Shown piece by piece: positions 1-6,941 of a DNA stretch of 7,814 bases. Every line of letters starts with the position of its first letter. Position 1 is the stretch's first letter. The DNA is from an uncultured Lachnospiraceae bacterium (GTDB lineage: Bacteria; Bacillota; Clostridia; Lachnospirales; Lachnospiraceae): contig CAJUSS010000157.1 of assembly GCA_910588895.1 (NCBI GenBank), positions 1 through 7,814 of the forward strand, in the 5' to 3' direction. Both the position numbers and the translations under genes were made by a program. The notes beneath the pieces are model-generated. The model searched no databases, was not told the origin of the DNA, and was given only the letters and a program-made list of their open reading frames with translations.

Positions 1-50
1 AAACCGTCTACAAGGCTTATATCATCTTCCAGCAACAAAATTTTACTCAT
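1..50 (-). CDS. OmpR-type response regulator, N-terminal fragment (cut by left edge)
   Basis: Only the first 16 complete codons are in the window. They read MSKILLLEDDISLVDG, the first beta strand and acidic pocket (E8, D9, D10) of a receiver domain. The run LLLEDD followed by a short helix is typical of OmpR/PhoB-class DNA-binding response regulators. Such proteins take a phosphoryl group from a partner histidine kinase and then bind DNA; the kinase would be expected further left. A purine-rich ribosome binding site (GGAAAGGGA on the minus strand, about 59-67) lies roughly 8 nt before the ATG, which supports this start. The phosphoacceptor Asp and the output domain lie outside the window, so the OmpR assignment rests on the N-terminal pattern alone. 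It reads in the same direction as the HAD gene upstream, but a 244-bp gap with a strong hairpin separates them, so a shared operon is doubtful. No convincing -35/-10 pair was found for it. Confidence 0.8.
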   Translation of the reverse strand, partial: MSKILLLEDDISLVDG

Positions 51-218
51 AGTGCAGTCCCTTTCCACGTTTTGTTCTGTCATCGATAGGTTTCTCGGCA
101 TCCTTGGATATCAGCCAGATCTCCTATGTTCAGTATGTGCAGGATGGCTGGGTGATGGTGCCGCTATATTGACGAGAAGAACCGTATGATGACGATAAAT
201 AAAATGGGCAGAAGACGA

Positions 219-271
219 GATGGCCCCTAAGATCTTCGGAGTGACAGGTTTTGAAGATCTTAGGGGCCATC
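219..271. repeat. 19-bp perfect inverted repeat after the HAD gene (possible terminator or RNA hairpin)
   Basis: Bases 219-237 are perfectly complementary to 253-271, leaving a 15-nt spacer (238-252). The arm reads GATGGCCCCTAAGATCTTC. On the minus strand it begins about 24 nt after the HAD stop codon, the expected place for a transcription terminator. No T-run follows the stem on either strand; the nearest T-rich stretch on the minus side starts about 15 nt later. It is therefore not a textbook intrinsic terminator. A small second hairpin, CTGCC-TCAA-GGCAG (272-285), sits directly beside it, so transcripts would carry two stacked hairpins. Alternatives are a dispersed intergenic repeat, an RNA processing or stability element, or a protein-binding site. 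The rest of the 51-294 gap shows nothing I can assign beyond the ribosome binding site of the gene to its left. Confidence 0.75.
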
Positions 272-294
272 CTGCCTCAAGGCAGAGGGTCAAG

Positions 295-1128
295 TCAGAT
301 CAGCCCGAGATGGCAGAAGGCCTTATACAGTCCGTCCTTATCCACATCGTCCGTGATGTAGTCGGCCATGGCTTTGATCTCATCGCCGCCGCTGCCCATG
401 GCTACGCCGAAGGCACAGTATTTCAGCATGGGGATGTCCACCTTGGCATCTCCGATGGCGATGGTGTCTTTTTGGTCCGCCTTGAGATAGGAGAGGAGAT
501 GCTCGATCGCATTGGCCTTGGTGATGCCCTTGACGCCCAGGTCGCCGAACAGTGCGGTCTCGCCCTTGCCGCCCCAGGTCCCGGCCTCTAAGTCCGGGAA
601 CTGTGCCTTGGAATCTAAGTGATCCTGATAAGAGGACAGGATAAAGCTGATCTTGTTTAGATCGTCCCGGTACAGCTCGCCGCCGAAGATCAGATCCGGG
701 AGGGCCTGACGTACAGTCAGCTGCGCTGCGTCAGCATTTCCTTTCCGCTTTGAGTATTCCTGCATCACCGGTGCGCCCTGCTCCTCAAAATGCTCGCTGG
801 CAAAAAGTCCGTTATTGCTCTCTAAGTAAAATTCCAGATGCCGCTCATGGAGCCAGTCCACAACCCTGCGGCATTGGTCCAGCGTGATCAGCTGGTGCAT
901 GACCACATGACCGTGGTCCTCCACATAGCAGCCATTTCCTCCGATGATGCCGTCCAGGCCGATATCCCATAATGGCGGATAGACCTCAGCCTTGCTGCGA
1001 CCAGTACACATATAGACCCGGTGTCCGTTCGCTCTTGCCTGGCGGATCGCCTTGACGGCAGAATCCGGCAGGTTCCCCTCATAATCTACCAGTGTTCCGT
1101 CCACATCGATAAAAATGATCTTTCCCAT
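295..1128 (-). CDS. Cof-type HAD family phosphatase (subclass IIB)
   Basis: A 277-aa soluble protein of the haloacid dehalogenase superfamily, predicted to hydrolyse phosphate monoesters (often sugar phosphates) in the cytoplasm with Mg2+. All four HAD motifs are visible: motif I DVDGT at residues 8-12 (nucleophile D8, acid/base D10), motif II in CTGRS with T42, motif III Lys probably K204 in ITKAN, and motif IV GDAKVD with D227 and D231. The span between motifs II and III (about 45-200) fits the C2B cap of the Cof/YbiV/YidA group, and the length is normal. The start is an ATG preceded by GGGAGGA four to five bases upstream. It is divergent from the beta-glucuronidase with its own promoter, so it is not co-transcribed with that gene. 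These enzymes are promiscuous, so the physiological substrate cannot be called. A role in clearing phosphorylated sugars from glucuronide catabolism is possible but rests on position alone. Confidence 0.92.
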   Translation of the reverse strand: MGKIIFIDVDGTLVDYEGNLPDSAVKAIRQARANGHRVYMCTGRSKAEVYPPLWDIGLDGIIGGNGCYVEDHGHVVMHQLITLDQCRRVVDWLHERHLEFYLESNNGLFASEHFEEQGAPVMQEYSKRKGNADAAQLTVRQALPDLIFGGELYRDDLNKISFILSSYQDHLDSKAQFPDLEAGTWGGKGETALFGDLGVKGITKANAIEHLLSYLKADQKDTIAIGDAKVDIPMLKYCAFGVAMGSGGDEIKAMADYITDDVDKDGLYKAFCHLGLI

Positions 1129-1189
1129 ATGTCCTCCCTCATCGTTTTTACTCGTATCGCTCGTCCATGCCCAACGCCATGTCCCTGCT

Positions 1190-1215
1190 TATGCGCATAG
1201 ACCGCATGTGCGGTC
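1190..1215. promoter_or_regulatory. Two adjacent palindromes in the HAD leader (candidate operators)
   Basis: TATGCGCATA at 1190-1199 is a perfect 10-bp palindrome. Directly beside it, 1200-1215 forms a 16-bp palindrome with 7-bp arms (GACCGCA / TGCGGTC) around a 2-base centre. The pentamer CATAG occurs on both sides of the inner palindrome (1196-1200 and 1215-1219). They lie just downstream of the predicted HAD transcription start, a position where a repressor could block transcription, or where the RNA could form a leader hairpin. No dedicated regulator gene for them is visible in the window. Operator function is inference. Confidence 0.4.
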
Positions 1216-1248
1216 ATAGCTGTGGGCCTATCTGCGATCCTATCTACG

Positions 1249-1277
1249 ATTATAAGGGAGAAAAGGGACAAAAGCAA
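1249..1277 (-). promoter_or_regulatory. Sigma-A-type promoter for the HAD gene
   Basis: On the minus strand a perfect -10 box TATAAT (1254 down to 1249) lies 17 bp from TTGCTT (1277 down to 1272), a moderate -35. Transcription would start near 1242 and give a leader of roughly 110 nt that includes the two palindromes at 1190-1215. It is the best minus-strand promoter match I found in this 290-bp gap. No equally good pair was found on the plus strand for the glucuronidase: the weak candidates are TAAAAT at 1349-1354 and at 1367-1372, neither with a good -35. Confidence 0.6.
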
Positions 1278-1403
1278 TATAGAAAGAGAGCGGAAGATAA
1301 TGCAGGTCTGCCATCAGAAAGTACATGGGATCTTGCACGCAGCCATAGTAAAATAAAGCTAGCAGATAAAATGAGGATATCCGGATAAAACGGAGCAAGA
1401 TGC

Positions 1404-1409
1404 AGGAGG
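1404..1409 (+). promoter_or_regulatory. Ribosome binding site that fixes the TTG start of uidA
   Basis: AGGAGG lies 9 nt before the TTG at 1419 and matches the anti-Shine-Dalgarno sequence fully. No in-frame ATG has a comparable site; the next, at 1455, would remove the N-terminal residues that match the family. This decides the start in favour of the rare TTG codon. Confidence 0.8.
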
Positions 1410-1418
1410 AAAAAGACA

Positions 1419-3227
1419 TTGCTATATCCAAGATCAAATGAAGTCCGCACAGTGATGGATCTGTCCGGCATATGGGATTTTTGTTTGGGAGATGAACGAG
1501 ATCCGGGAGAGCACTGTGGGACATTTGCAGACATGGAGAGGGTCGCGGTGCCGGCTTCTTATAATGACCAGAAGGAGGATCCGGCCTACCGGGGACACTA
1601 TGGCTGGGTCTATTATCGGAGGCGTTTCACGGTGCCGGCCTGTCTCCAGGGACAGCGGAGGGTCCTGCGCTTTGACGCGGTGACCCATCAGGCCAAGGTC
1701 TATCTGAACGGGAGCCTGGTGGCCGAGCATAAGGGCGGATTCCTGCCCTTTGAGGTAGAGATCACGGAGCTGGTGCCGGCGGGGACCAGTGCAGAGCTGG
1801 TGGTGGCAGCAGATGACCGGGTGAGCCATAGCACGCTGCCTGTGGGAAATGAAGGGAGCACGGCATTTTTTGGGTCGGATAACCCGGGCGTTCCCAGTGT
1901 GGAGGCGGCAAAACGGTGGAGACGTCCCCAGAACCTCCCCAATTTCGACTTTTTTAATTATGGAGGGATCAGCCGGCCGGTACGGCTGTACACGACGCCA
2001 AAGGACTATATAAAAGACATCACCCTTGTGCCTGCTGTTGACGGGACCACAGGGATCGTGGATTATCATGTGGAGACAGCTGGGGAGACGGCAGATGTGG
2101 CGGAAAAGGTGAAGATCTGCATCCTGGACCAGGAGGGCCGTGTGGTGGCAGAAGGAGAAGGGCCTTCCGGGGAGCTGACCATACCGGAGGCTAGACTCTG
2201 GTGGCCCTGGCCTGGTACGCCCTATCTGTATACGGCCCGTGTGACCTACGGAAAGGACAGTTACGAGCAGTCCTTTGGGGTCCGCACGGTCAGGGTGGAA
2301 GGGACCGACTTCTTGATCAACGGGAAGCCCTTCTACTTTAAAGGCTTTGGCAAGCATGAGGATTCCGCCTTCCATGGGCGGGGACTGGATCTGTGCCTGG
2401 ACATGAAGGATGTCAATCTGATCCACTGGCTCAACGCCAACTCCTTCCGCACCAGCCATTATCCCTATGCGGAGGAGATGTATGACTTATGCGATCAGGA
2501 GGGGATCGTGGTCATCGATGAGACCCCGGCGGTGGGCATCAATGCCGGGGGGAACGAGGACCCCTATCAGTATCCCCTGCGGGAGCACCATGAGCAGGTG
2601 CTCCGGGAGATGATCGCCCGGGATAAGAACCACCCCTGTGTGGTCATGTGGTCTATGGGGAATGAGCCGGATACCGAGCATTATCCCCAAGCGGCCTACG
2701 ACTATTGGACCTCTCTGTATGAACTGACCCATGAGCTGGATCCGGCAGACCGGCCAGTGACCTTTGTCTGCTGCCAGAACGACTATGAGAAGGACATCGT
2801 GACCCGGACCATGGATGTCGTCTGCATCAACCGGTATTATGGCTGGTATAATCTGTCCGGCGACCTGGACGCGGCCTGCTATGGGCTGGAACAAGAGCTG
2901 GATCACTGGGAAAAGCAGGGCAAGCCGGTGATGATCACCGAGTACGGCGCCGACGCCATCGCCGGGATCCATCAGTGTGTCCCGGAGATGTTCAGCGAGG
3001 AATTCCAGGTGGAGTTCTACAAGAGACAGAACGCATGCTTTGATAAGAGGCCCTTTTTTATCGGAGAGCATGTATGGAATTTTGCAGATTTCGCAACGGT
3101 CCAGGGCTGTATGCGGGCAGACGGCAATAAAAAAGGTCTGCTGACCCGGGACCGCAGACCGAAGCTGGCCGCTCATCACTTCCGGGAGCGGTGGGGAAAG
3201 ATCCCCTCATTCGGGTATAAAAGATGA
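1419..3227 (+). CDS. uidA: Beta-glucuronidase, glycoside hydrolase family 2
   Basis: A 602-aa cytoplasmic retaining hydrolase that removes beta-linked glucuronic acid from conjugates or oligosaccharides; there is no signal peptide. Order: jelly-roll sugar-binding domain (about 10-190), immunoglobulin-like domain (about 195-290), TIM barrel (about 295-600). The acid/base is E416 in GNEPDT and the nucleophile is E508 in ITEYGAD. N570 and K572 in GNKKG match the asparagine-lysine pair of E. coli GUS (N566, K568) that holds the sugar carboxylate and separates glucuronidases from beta-galactosidases. The C-terminal part (NRYYGWY, VWNFADFAT, GNKKG, TRDR) follows E. coli UidA closely as I recall it. 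Translation starts at TTG, chosen because AGGAGG lies 9 nt upstream and the N-terminus (MLYPRSNEVR) fits the family. Compared with the recalled E. coli protein, the segment before FDFFNY (residues 144-176) is longer, and the active-site loop after AVGI (about 374-391) is shorter. It is transcribed alone, with a terminator after it. A galacturonidase side activity is possible. Confidence 0.95.
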   Translation: MLYPRSNEVRTVMDLSGIWDFCLGDERDPGEHCGTFADMERVAVPASYNDQKEDPAYRGHYGWVYYRRRFTVPACLQGQRRVLRFDAVTHQAKVYLNGSLVAEHKGGFLPFEVEITELVPAGTSAELVVAADDRVSHSTLPVGNEGSTAFFGSDNPGVPSVEAAKRWRRPQNLPNFDFFNYGGISRPVRLYTTPKDYIKDITLVPAVDGTTGIVDYHVETAGETADVAEKVKICILDQEGRVVAEGEGPSGELTIPEARLWWPWPGTPYLYTARVTYGKDSYEQSFGVRTVRVEGTDFLINGKPFYFKGFGKHEDSAFHGRGLDLCLDMKDVNLIHWLNANSFRTSHYPYAEEMYDLCDQEGIVVIDETPAVGINAGGNEDPYQYPLREHHEQVLREMIARDKNHPCVVMWSMGNEPDTEHYPQAAYDYWTSLYELTHELDPADRPVTFVCCQNDYEKDIVTRTMDVVCINRYYGWYNLSGDLDAACYGLEQELDHWEKQGKPVMITEYGADAIAGIHQCVPEMFSEEFQVEFYKRQNACFDKRPFFIGEHVWNFADFATVQGCMRADGNKKGLLTRDRRPKLAAHHFRERWGKIPSFGYKR

Positions 3228-3266
3228 GGCGCATGAGATAAAAAAGATAAATGGACCATGAAGGAG

Positions 3267-3310
3267 GCCCGAAGGCAGCGGAGCTAGAGCATGCTGTCTT
3301 CGGGCTTTTT
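3267..3310 (+). terminator. Intrinsic terminator of uidA
   Basis: Stem 3267-3279 (GCCCGAAGGCAGC) pairs with 3293-3305 (GCTGTCTTCGGGC): 13 pairs with one G-U, a 13-nt loop, then TTTTT at 3306-3310. It begins about 40 bp after the glucuronidase stop. Read from the minus strand the stem is not followed by a T-run, so it acts mainly on plus-strand transcription. Confidence 0.9.
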
Positions 3311-3328
3311 ATAGATCTCGATATGCGG

Positions 3329-3362
3329 AAAAAGCTGCCGGCAAAGCGGATCCTCCGCAGCT
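3329..3362 (-). terminator. Candidate terminator of the kinase-regulator operon
   Basis: On the minus strand, just after the TAG of the regulator gene, AGCTGC (3362-3357) can pair with GCAGCT (3338-3333), followed by T residues at 3333-3329. The 18-nt loop holds part of an alternative small hairpin, GCGGA-GGA-TCCGC (3358-3346), which cannot form together with the outer stem. The stem is short, so this is a weaker call than the neighbouring plus-strand terminator. The two would insulate the convergent genes. Confidence 0.45.
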
Positions 3363-3367
3363 CAGGC

Positions 3368-4978
3368 CTACGGGGACGTGTCCATATGGGACTGGACATA
3401 ATCTCTGGGGGACATCCCTTCCACCTTCTTAAAGACCTTGCTGAAGTAGAACGCGCTCTCAAAGCCCAGCTGCTCCGCCACCTCGTAGATCTTCAGCTCC
3501 TGGTCCAGCAGGAGGGACTTGGCACGGGAGATCTTTTTCTGGGTGATGTACTCGGAGAAACCGATCTGGCAGTTCTTTTTAAAAAGGGCGCTCAGGTAGT
3601 TGGGGCTCAAGCCGAACACTGCGGCTACCTCGTTCAAGGTCAGGCGTTCGTCGATGTGGCTGTCGATGTACTTCTGCACATTGGAGACCACATGGTTCTT
3701 GTAGGTCTTCCGACGGTTCTTTAAGATGCTGCATAGGCCGTCGCGCAGGGTGTTCAGCCAGTGGGTGACCCCGATCACATCCTTTTGGGCATAGATGGAG
3801 CGATAGCCCTCCGGATAGACGGTAAAGATCTCCTCCAAGGCCTCCTTGCCGTCAGGGAGCAGGGAGAGGGCCAGATAGAGGATATTACAGGCGCCGTCCA
3901 CTGCCTGGAGAGGGTGCTTAGGGTTAGCAGCGAACAGCTCTCCGATCTCCGACAAGGTGTCATAGAGGGCGTCTGTGTCAAATTCCTCAAAGGCCCGGGT
4001 CAGGGCATTTTTGAACAAGGCGATGTTAAAGGCGTTCCGGCAGGAATTTTCGCTGACCCGGGAGAACAGCACCACCGGCGAGGAGCGCCGGGCCAGGTTA
4101 AAGGCCTGACGGGCTTCCTGGTAGGAGGCGCTGATCTTCATGGGCTCGTCCGCCATATTGCCGATCCCGATGGTGAGCCACACATTGAAATAATTGTGGA
4201 CCATGGAGCAGGTGCTCTCCCAGGCGTTCCGGATCTGGCTGATCTCCATCTGGGCGACCGTGGGGAAATGGTAGATGACGGCAAAATGGACGATATCTAA
4301 AGGGATGACGTGGCAGGGCAGATGCTTGCCAAGGAGCTCTTCGATCATCTGCAGGCTGCTGGAATACAGGTTCATCTGCCTGGAAGCGTCCATCCGGGAG
4401 GCCGTGTCGCTGTGGATCTCCCCGTGGGAGGCCAAGTAGCATCGGTCAGAAAGATCTAGCTTTAAGTCCCTGGCCTGGATGGCGAACTGCTCCTGGCTGT
4501 CAAAAAGATCATGCAGGAGCCGCATGAAGAATTTATCCCGGTAGCTCTGCATCATCGGCTGTCGGTCTGCCTTGCGGTAGGCCAGGCTGGCTTCCAGCTC
4601 ACCTAAACGCTCCAGGGCTTTTTGGATGGAGTCCGTCAGGGCCTTTTCGTCCAGCTCCAGCTTGATCAGATAGTCGGTCACCTGGTAGGAGAGGGCTTCC
4701 TTGATCAGGGGGAACTCCTCGTAGCTGGTCAGGATGATGAACAGCGGGATGGGGCCAAACTCTTTCCGGCAGATCTTTGCCAGGTCAAGGCCGTTCATGA
4801 TAGGCATCTTGATATCGGTGATCACGATCTGGGGGGAGTGCTCCCGGACCATCTCCAGGGCAGCCTGCCCGTTGGAGGCAACGCCGCATATCTCGATCCC
4901 CATTTCCTCCCATCTCAGCATAGAGCGGATGCCGATCTGTACTAAGGGCTCGTCATCTGCGATCAATAATTTTATCAT
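3368..4978 (-). CDS. YesN-type response regulator with AraC DNA-binding domain
   Basis: A 536-aa cytoplasmic two-component response regulator and likely transcription activator of carbohydrate genes. Residues 1-120 are a receiver domain: acidic pocket D8-D9, phosphoacceptor D55 in ITDIKMP, T84 in LTSYEEF and K106 in YLIKLEL. The lysine is followed by Leu-Glu rather than the more usual Pro, a variant I believe recurs in Firmicute YesN proteins. The middle (about 140-420) includes a stretch around LTIGIG and SYQEAR (268-290) typical of the poorly conserved central domain of this family. The C-terminus (about 430-530) holds two AraC-type helix-turn-helix motifs: LTLNEVAAVFGLSPNYLSALFKK (447-469, described in two parts: first helix LTLNEVAAVFG, recognition part SPNYLSALFK) and the second around IYEVAEQLGFES with YFSKVFKK. 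The ATG has AGGAG 5 nt upstream. It lies 24 bp after the kinase gene, so the two are almost certainly co-transcribed partners. The divergent transporter promoter is the most likely target. Confidence 0.93.
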   Translation of the reverse strand: MIKLLIADDEPLVQIGIRSMLRWEEMGIEICGVASNGQAALEMVREHSPQIVITDIKMPIMNGLDLAKICRKEFGPIPLFIILTSYEEFPLIKEALSYQVTDYLIKLELDEKALTDSIQKALERLGELEASLAYRKADRQPMMQSYRDKFFMRLLHDLFDSQEQFAIQARDLKLDLSDRCYLASHGEIHSDTASRMDASRQMNLYSSSLQMIEELLGKHLPCHVIPLDIVHFAVIYHFPTVAQMEISQIRNAWESTCSMVHNYFNVWLTIGIGNMADEPMKISASYQEARQAFNLARRSSPVVLFSRVSENSCRNAFNIALFKNALTRAFEEFDTDALYDTLSEIGELFAANPKHPLQAVDGACNILYLALSLLPDGKEALEEIFTVYPEGYRSIYAQKDVIGVTHWLNTLRDGLCSILKNRRKTYKNHVVSNVQKYIDSHIDERLTLNEVAAVFGLSPNYLSALFKKNCQIGFSEYITQKKISRAKSLLLDQELKIYEVAEQLGFESAFYFSKVFKKVEGMSPRDYVQSHMDTSP

Positions 4979-5002
4979 GGTCTCTCCTCTCCCTGTCCGC
5001 TG

Positions 5003-6847
5003 TCAAAGTGTCTTTTTGTAAGGCAGCGTGATCAGCATAGTGGTATATTCGCCTACCTGGCTCTCGATGGTGATGCCGTATCCTTTCCCGAAGTCGTATC
5101 GTATCCGACGGTCCACATTGCTGATCCCCACATGGCGGAAAAGGTCGTTGGCAGGGGGATCTGCCCCCTCCAGCACCTGGCGGATCTGCTCCGGGCTCAT
5201 GCCCACGCCGTTATCGGTCACAGCGATCAAAAGCCGGCGGTCCGCCATGTCTTCTCCGTCAGATGCCCATACCTTTATGACGATCCTCCCAACACAGCCC
5301 TTCGGCTCGATCCCGTGGAACATGGCGTTCTCGATGATCGGCTGGAGGGTGAACCGGTGGACCAGGCAGCTGTAAAGCTCGTCGGAGGCGATCTGCTGGT
5401 CGATCGAGATATTGCCGCCATAGCGGTATTGCTGGATCAAAAAGTAGTCCATGGTAAGATCTAGCTCATCTTTTAGGGGGATCATAGCCGTTGTCCCCTT
5501 GGATACATTTTTCATCAGCCGGGCCAAGGCTGTGGTCATCTCAGCGATGCCGGCGGCATTCTGGATCGTGGCCATCCATTTGATGGAGTTTAAGGTGTTA
5601 TAGAGAAAATGGGGGTTGATCTGGCTTTGGAGGATCTGGTATTCTAAGTCCTTTTTCTGCTTTTCATCCGCCACCCGTTTTTCCATCAGTGAGGATACGT
5701 TCTCGGCCATCTGGTTGATCCCGCGGCCGATGTCCCCGAACTCATCCCGCCATTCGATCGCCGGGTCAGGAGAAAAATCGCCTTCGGAGATGGCGTTGAT
5801 CTTATCTAAGAGCGATCCTACAGGGCGGCCGATCATCCGGTCCAGGGACCGGTAGAGGATATGGCCTAACAAAAGGATGGACAGGACGGTACCAGCGATG
5901 ATCCAGAGATAGAGGCTGCTCTGCTGGCCGTAGGCCTGCTCGGAAAGGACCAGAGAAAGGGACCAGCTGTCCCATAAAGGGCAGGTGAGCAGGACTCTTT
6001 TCTGTCCGTCGGCCCATCGGATCTGATAGGCGCGGCTTTCCGGGTTAAAGGCCTGGCTGCTGATATCGGATAAGATCTGGCAGTCGAAGGGGACCTCCGT
6101 CAGCGTTTTATCCTGAAAGCGATAGGAATGTCCGTTTATGTGCAGATAGAGACTGGCATCCTCTTCAAGAGGAAGGGTCTCCATATAGTCCAAAAAGACG
6201 CGGTCAGAGATGGCCAGATAGCACCAGCCGGTCATCTGCGGGCCGTACAGGCTGTATATGGGGCGGACGATCGGGAGGATAGGATCTGTGCCGGGAGAGA
6301 GGGGATCTGCCATCAGGCCGTCCCACTCCAGGAAGGGAGCTTCCAGCAATGCCCGGAAACGGTCGGACTGGTACAGGCGCTGGGCGGCTGCCGAGGTGTT
6401 GCTGGAGACGGCATCGGAGATCTGCAGGTAATTCTGCCGGTTGACCGGCGAGATCACCACACGGGTGATATGCCCGGAAGCATAGGTGTTATAATATTCT
6501 TCCTTTAGACGTTCATAGGTGTTGGAGGCGGTGATCCTGAGGGACGCCTTCTTGGAGGAGATCGGCGGCATGCCCTCCTGGTCCTTAAAGGCCTCCAGAT
6601 ATCGTCCGATATCGGTGCTGGTACAGCACCACTGCTGGAAGTACAGGATATTTTCCATGTAGGCAGAGATATTATTGGAAGCGACCTGCAGGTTATATTC
6701 CGCAGAACGGAGCTGGTTCTTCCTTAAAAAAGACTGGAAGACCAGGAAGCAGACCGACACGGTGATGATGGCGATCGTGGCGGTGACGATAGCTGTGCTG
6801 AGCAAGATCTTGCCGCGGATGGTCCCTGGCAGAGCGTTTTTTGACAT
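5003..6847 (-). CDS. YesM-type sensor histidine kinase
   Basis: A 614-aa membrane kinase that should phosphorylate the adjacent AraC-type regulator in response to an external, probably carbohydrate-related, signal. TM1 is at about 14-40, an extracellular sensor region of about 270 residues follows (42-311), TM2 is at about 312-332, then a HAMP linker (about 333-385). The His_kinase domain carries the phosphoacceptor H413 in NPHFLYN. The ATP-binding domain shows the N-box (N507 in IIENAMFHG), the G1 box (DNGVG, 545-549) and the G2 region (HVGISN, 572-577). I start it at the ATG at 6847 (MSKNALPG), because AAGGAG lies 9 nt upstream. A reading from 6907 would place the promoter's -10 and transcription start inside the coding region. 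The sensor region resembles Cache-type sensors of the family by size and position, but its ligand cannot be read. It has a Cys-Cys pair at 74-75, just outside the membrane. Confidence 0.93.
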   Translation of the reverse strand: MSKNALPGTIRGKILLSTAIVTATIAIITVSVCFLVFQSFLRKNQLRSAEYNLQVASNNISAYMENILYFQQWCCTSTDIGRYLEAFKDQEGMPPISSKKASLRITASNTYERLKEEYYNTYASGHITRVVISPVNRQNYLQISDAVSSNTSAAAQRLYQSDRFRALLEAPFLEWDGLMADPLSPGTDPILPIVRPIYSLYGPQMTGWCYLAISDRVFLDYMETLPLEEDASLYLHINGHSYRFQDKTLTEVPFDCQILSDISSQAFNPESRAYQIRWADGQKRVLLTCPLWDSWSLSLVLSEQAYGQQSSLYLWIIAGTVLSILLLGHILYRSLDRMIGRPVGSLLDKINAISEGDFSPDPAIEWRDEFGDIGRGINQMAENVSSLMEKRVADEKQKKDLEYQILQSQINPHFLYNTLNSIKWMATIQNAAGIAEMTTALARLMKNVSKGTTAMIPLKDELDLTMDYFLIQQYRYGGNISIDQQIASDELYSCLVHRFTLQPIIENAMFHGIEPKGCVGRIVIKVWASDGEDMADRRLLIAVTDNGVGMSPEQIRQVLEGADPPANDLFRHVGISNVDRRIRYDFGKGYGITIESQVGEYTTMLITLPYKKTL

Positions 6848-6878
6848 GGGGGCTCTCTCCTTAACGTTTTTCATAGTG

Positions 6879-6907
6879 AGCATATGCTTTTTGCGCGGTC
6901 TTGTCAA
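6879..6907 (-). promoter_or_regulatory. Consensus promoter of the kinase-regulator operon, with palindromes
   Basis: On the minus strand a perfect -35 TTGACA (6907-6902) is 17 bp from -10 TATGCT (6884-6879). Transcription would begin near 6872, giving a short leader of about 25 nt with the AAGGAG site. The -10 lies within a perfect 10-bp palindrome, AGCATATGCT (6879-6888). A second 10-bp palindrome, TACGATCGTA (6913-6922), sits 5 bp upstream of the -35. The full -35 suggests steady basal expression without an activator; the palindromes could be repressor sites. Confidence 0.75.
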
Positions 6908-6941
6908 GTGGATACGATCGTAGAAAATTACTGGTCATGAG

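Noticed and set aside
68..172. Short plus-strand frame ending in a protein-like stretch (ISYVQYVQDGWVMVPLY) in the left gap, as a possible gene remnant
   Set aside because: No start codon, no ribosome binding site and no recognised family; too short to tell from chance.
219..285. Integron attC site or insertion-sequence end
   Set aside because: No recombination core sequences, no integrase or transposase, and no flanking duplication; the structure is just a long hairpin.
220..591. 123-codon plus-strand frame starting in the left arm of the inverted repeat
   Set aside because: It has no ribosome binding site and is mostly antisense to the HAD C-terminus; the ATG is just part of the hairpin arm.
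1434..2459. 341-codon open frame antisense to the beta-glucuronidase
   Set aside because: It lies wholly opposite a gene with catalytic motifs, its protein has no recognisable domain, and long antisense frames are expected in GC-biased coding DNA.
3251..3724. 157-codon plus-strand frame beginning in the terminator region
   Set aside because: It starts before the uidA terminator stem and runs antisense to the AraC domain of the regulator; no family resemblance.
6848..6907. Longer kinase start at 6907
   Set aside because: The extra 20 residues have no ribosome binding site and overlap a perfect TTGACA/17 bp/TATGCT promoter; the ATG at 6847 has AAGGAG at good spacing.
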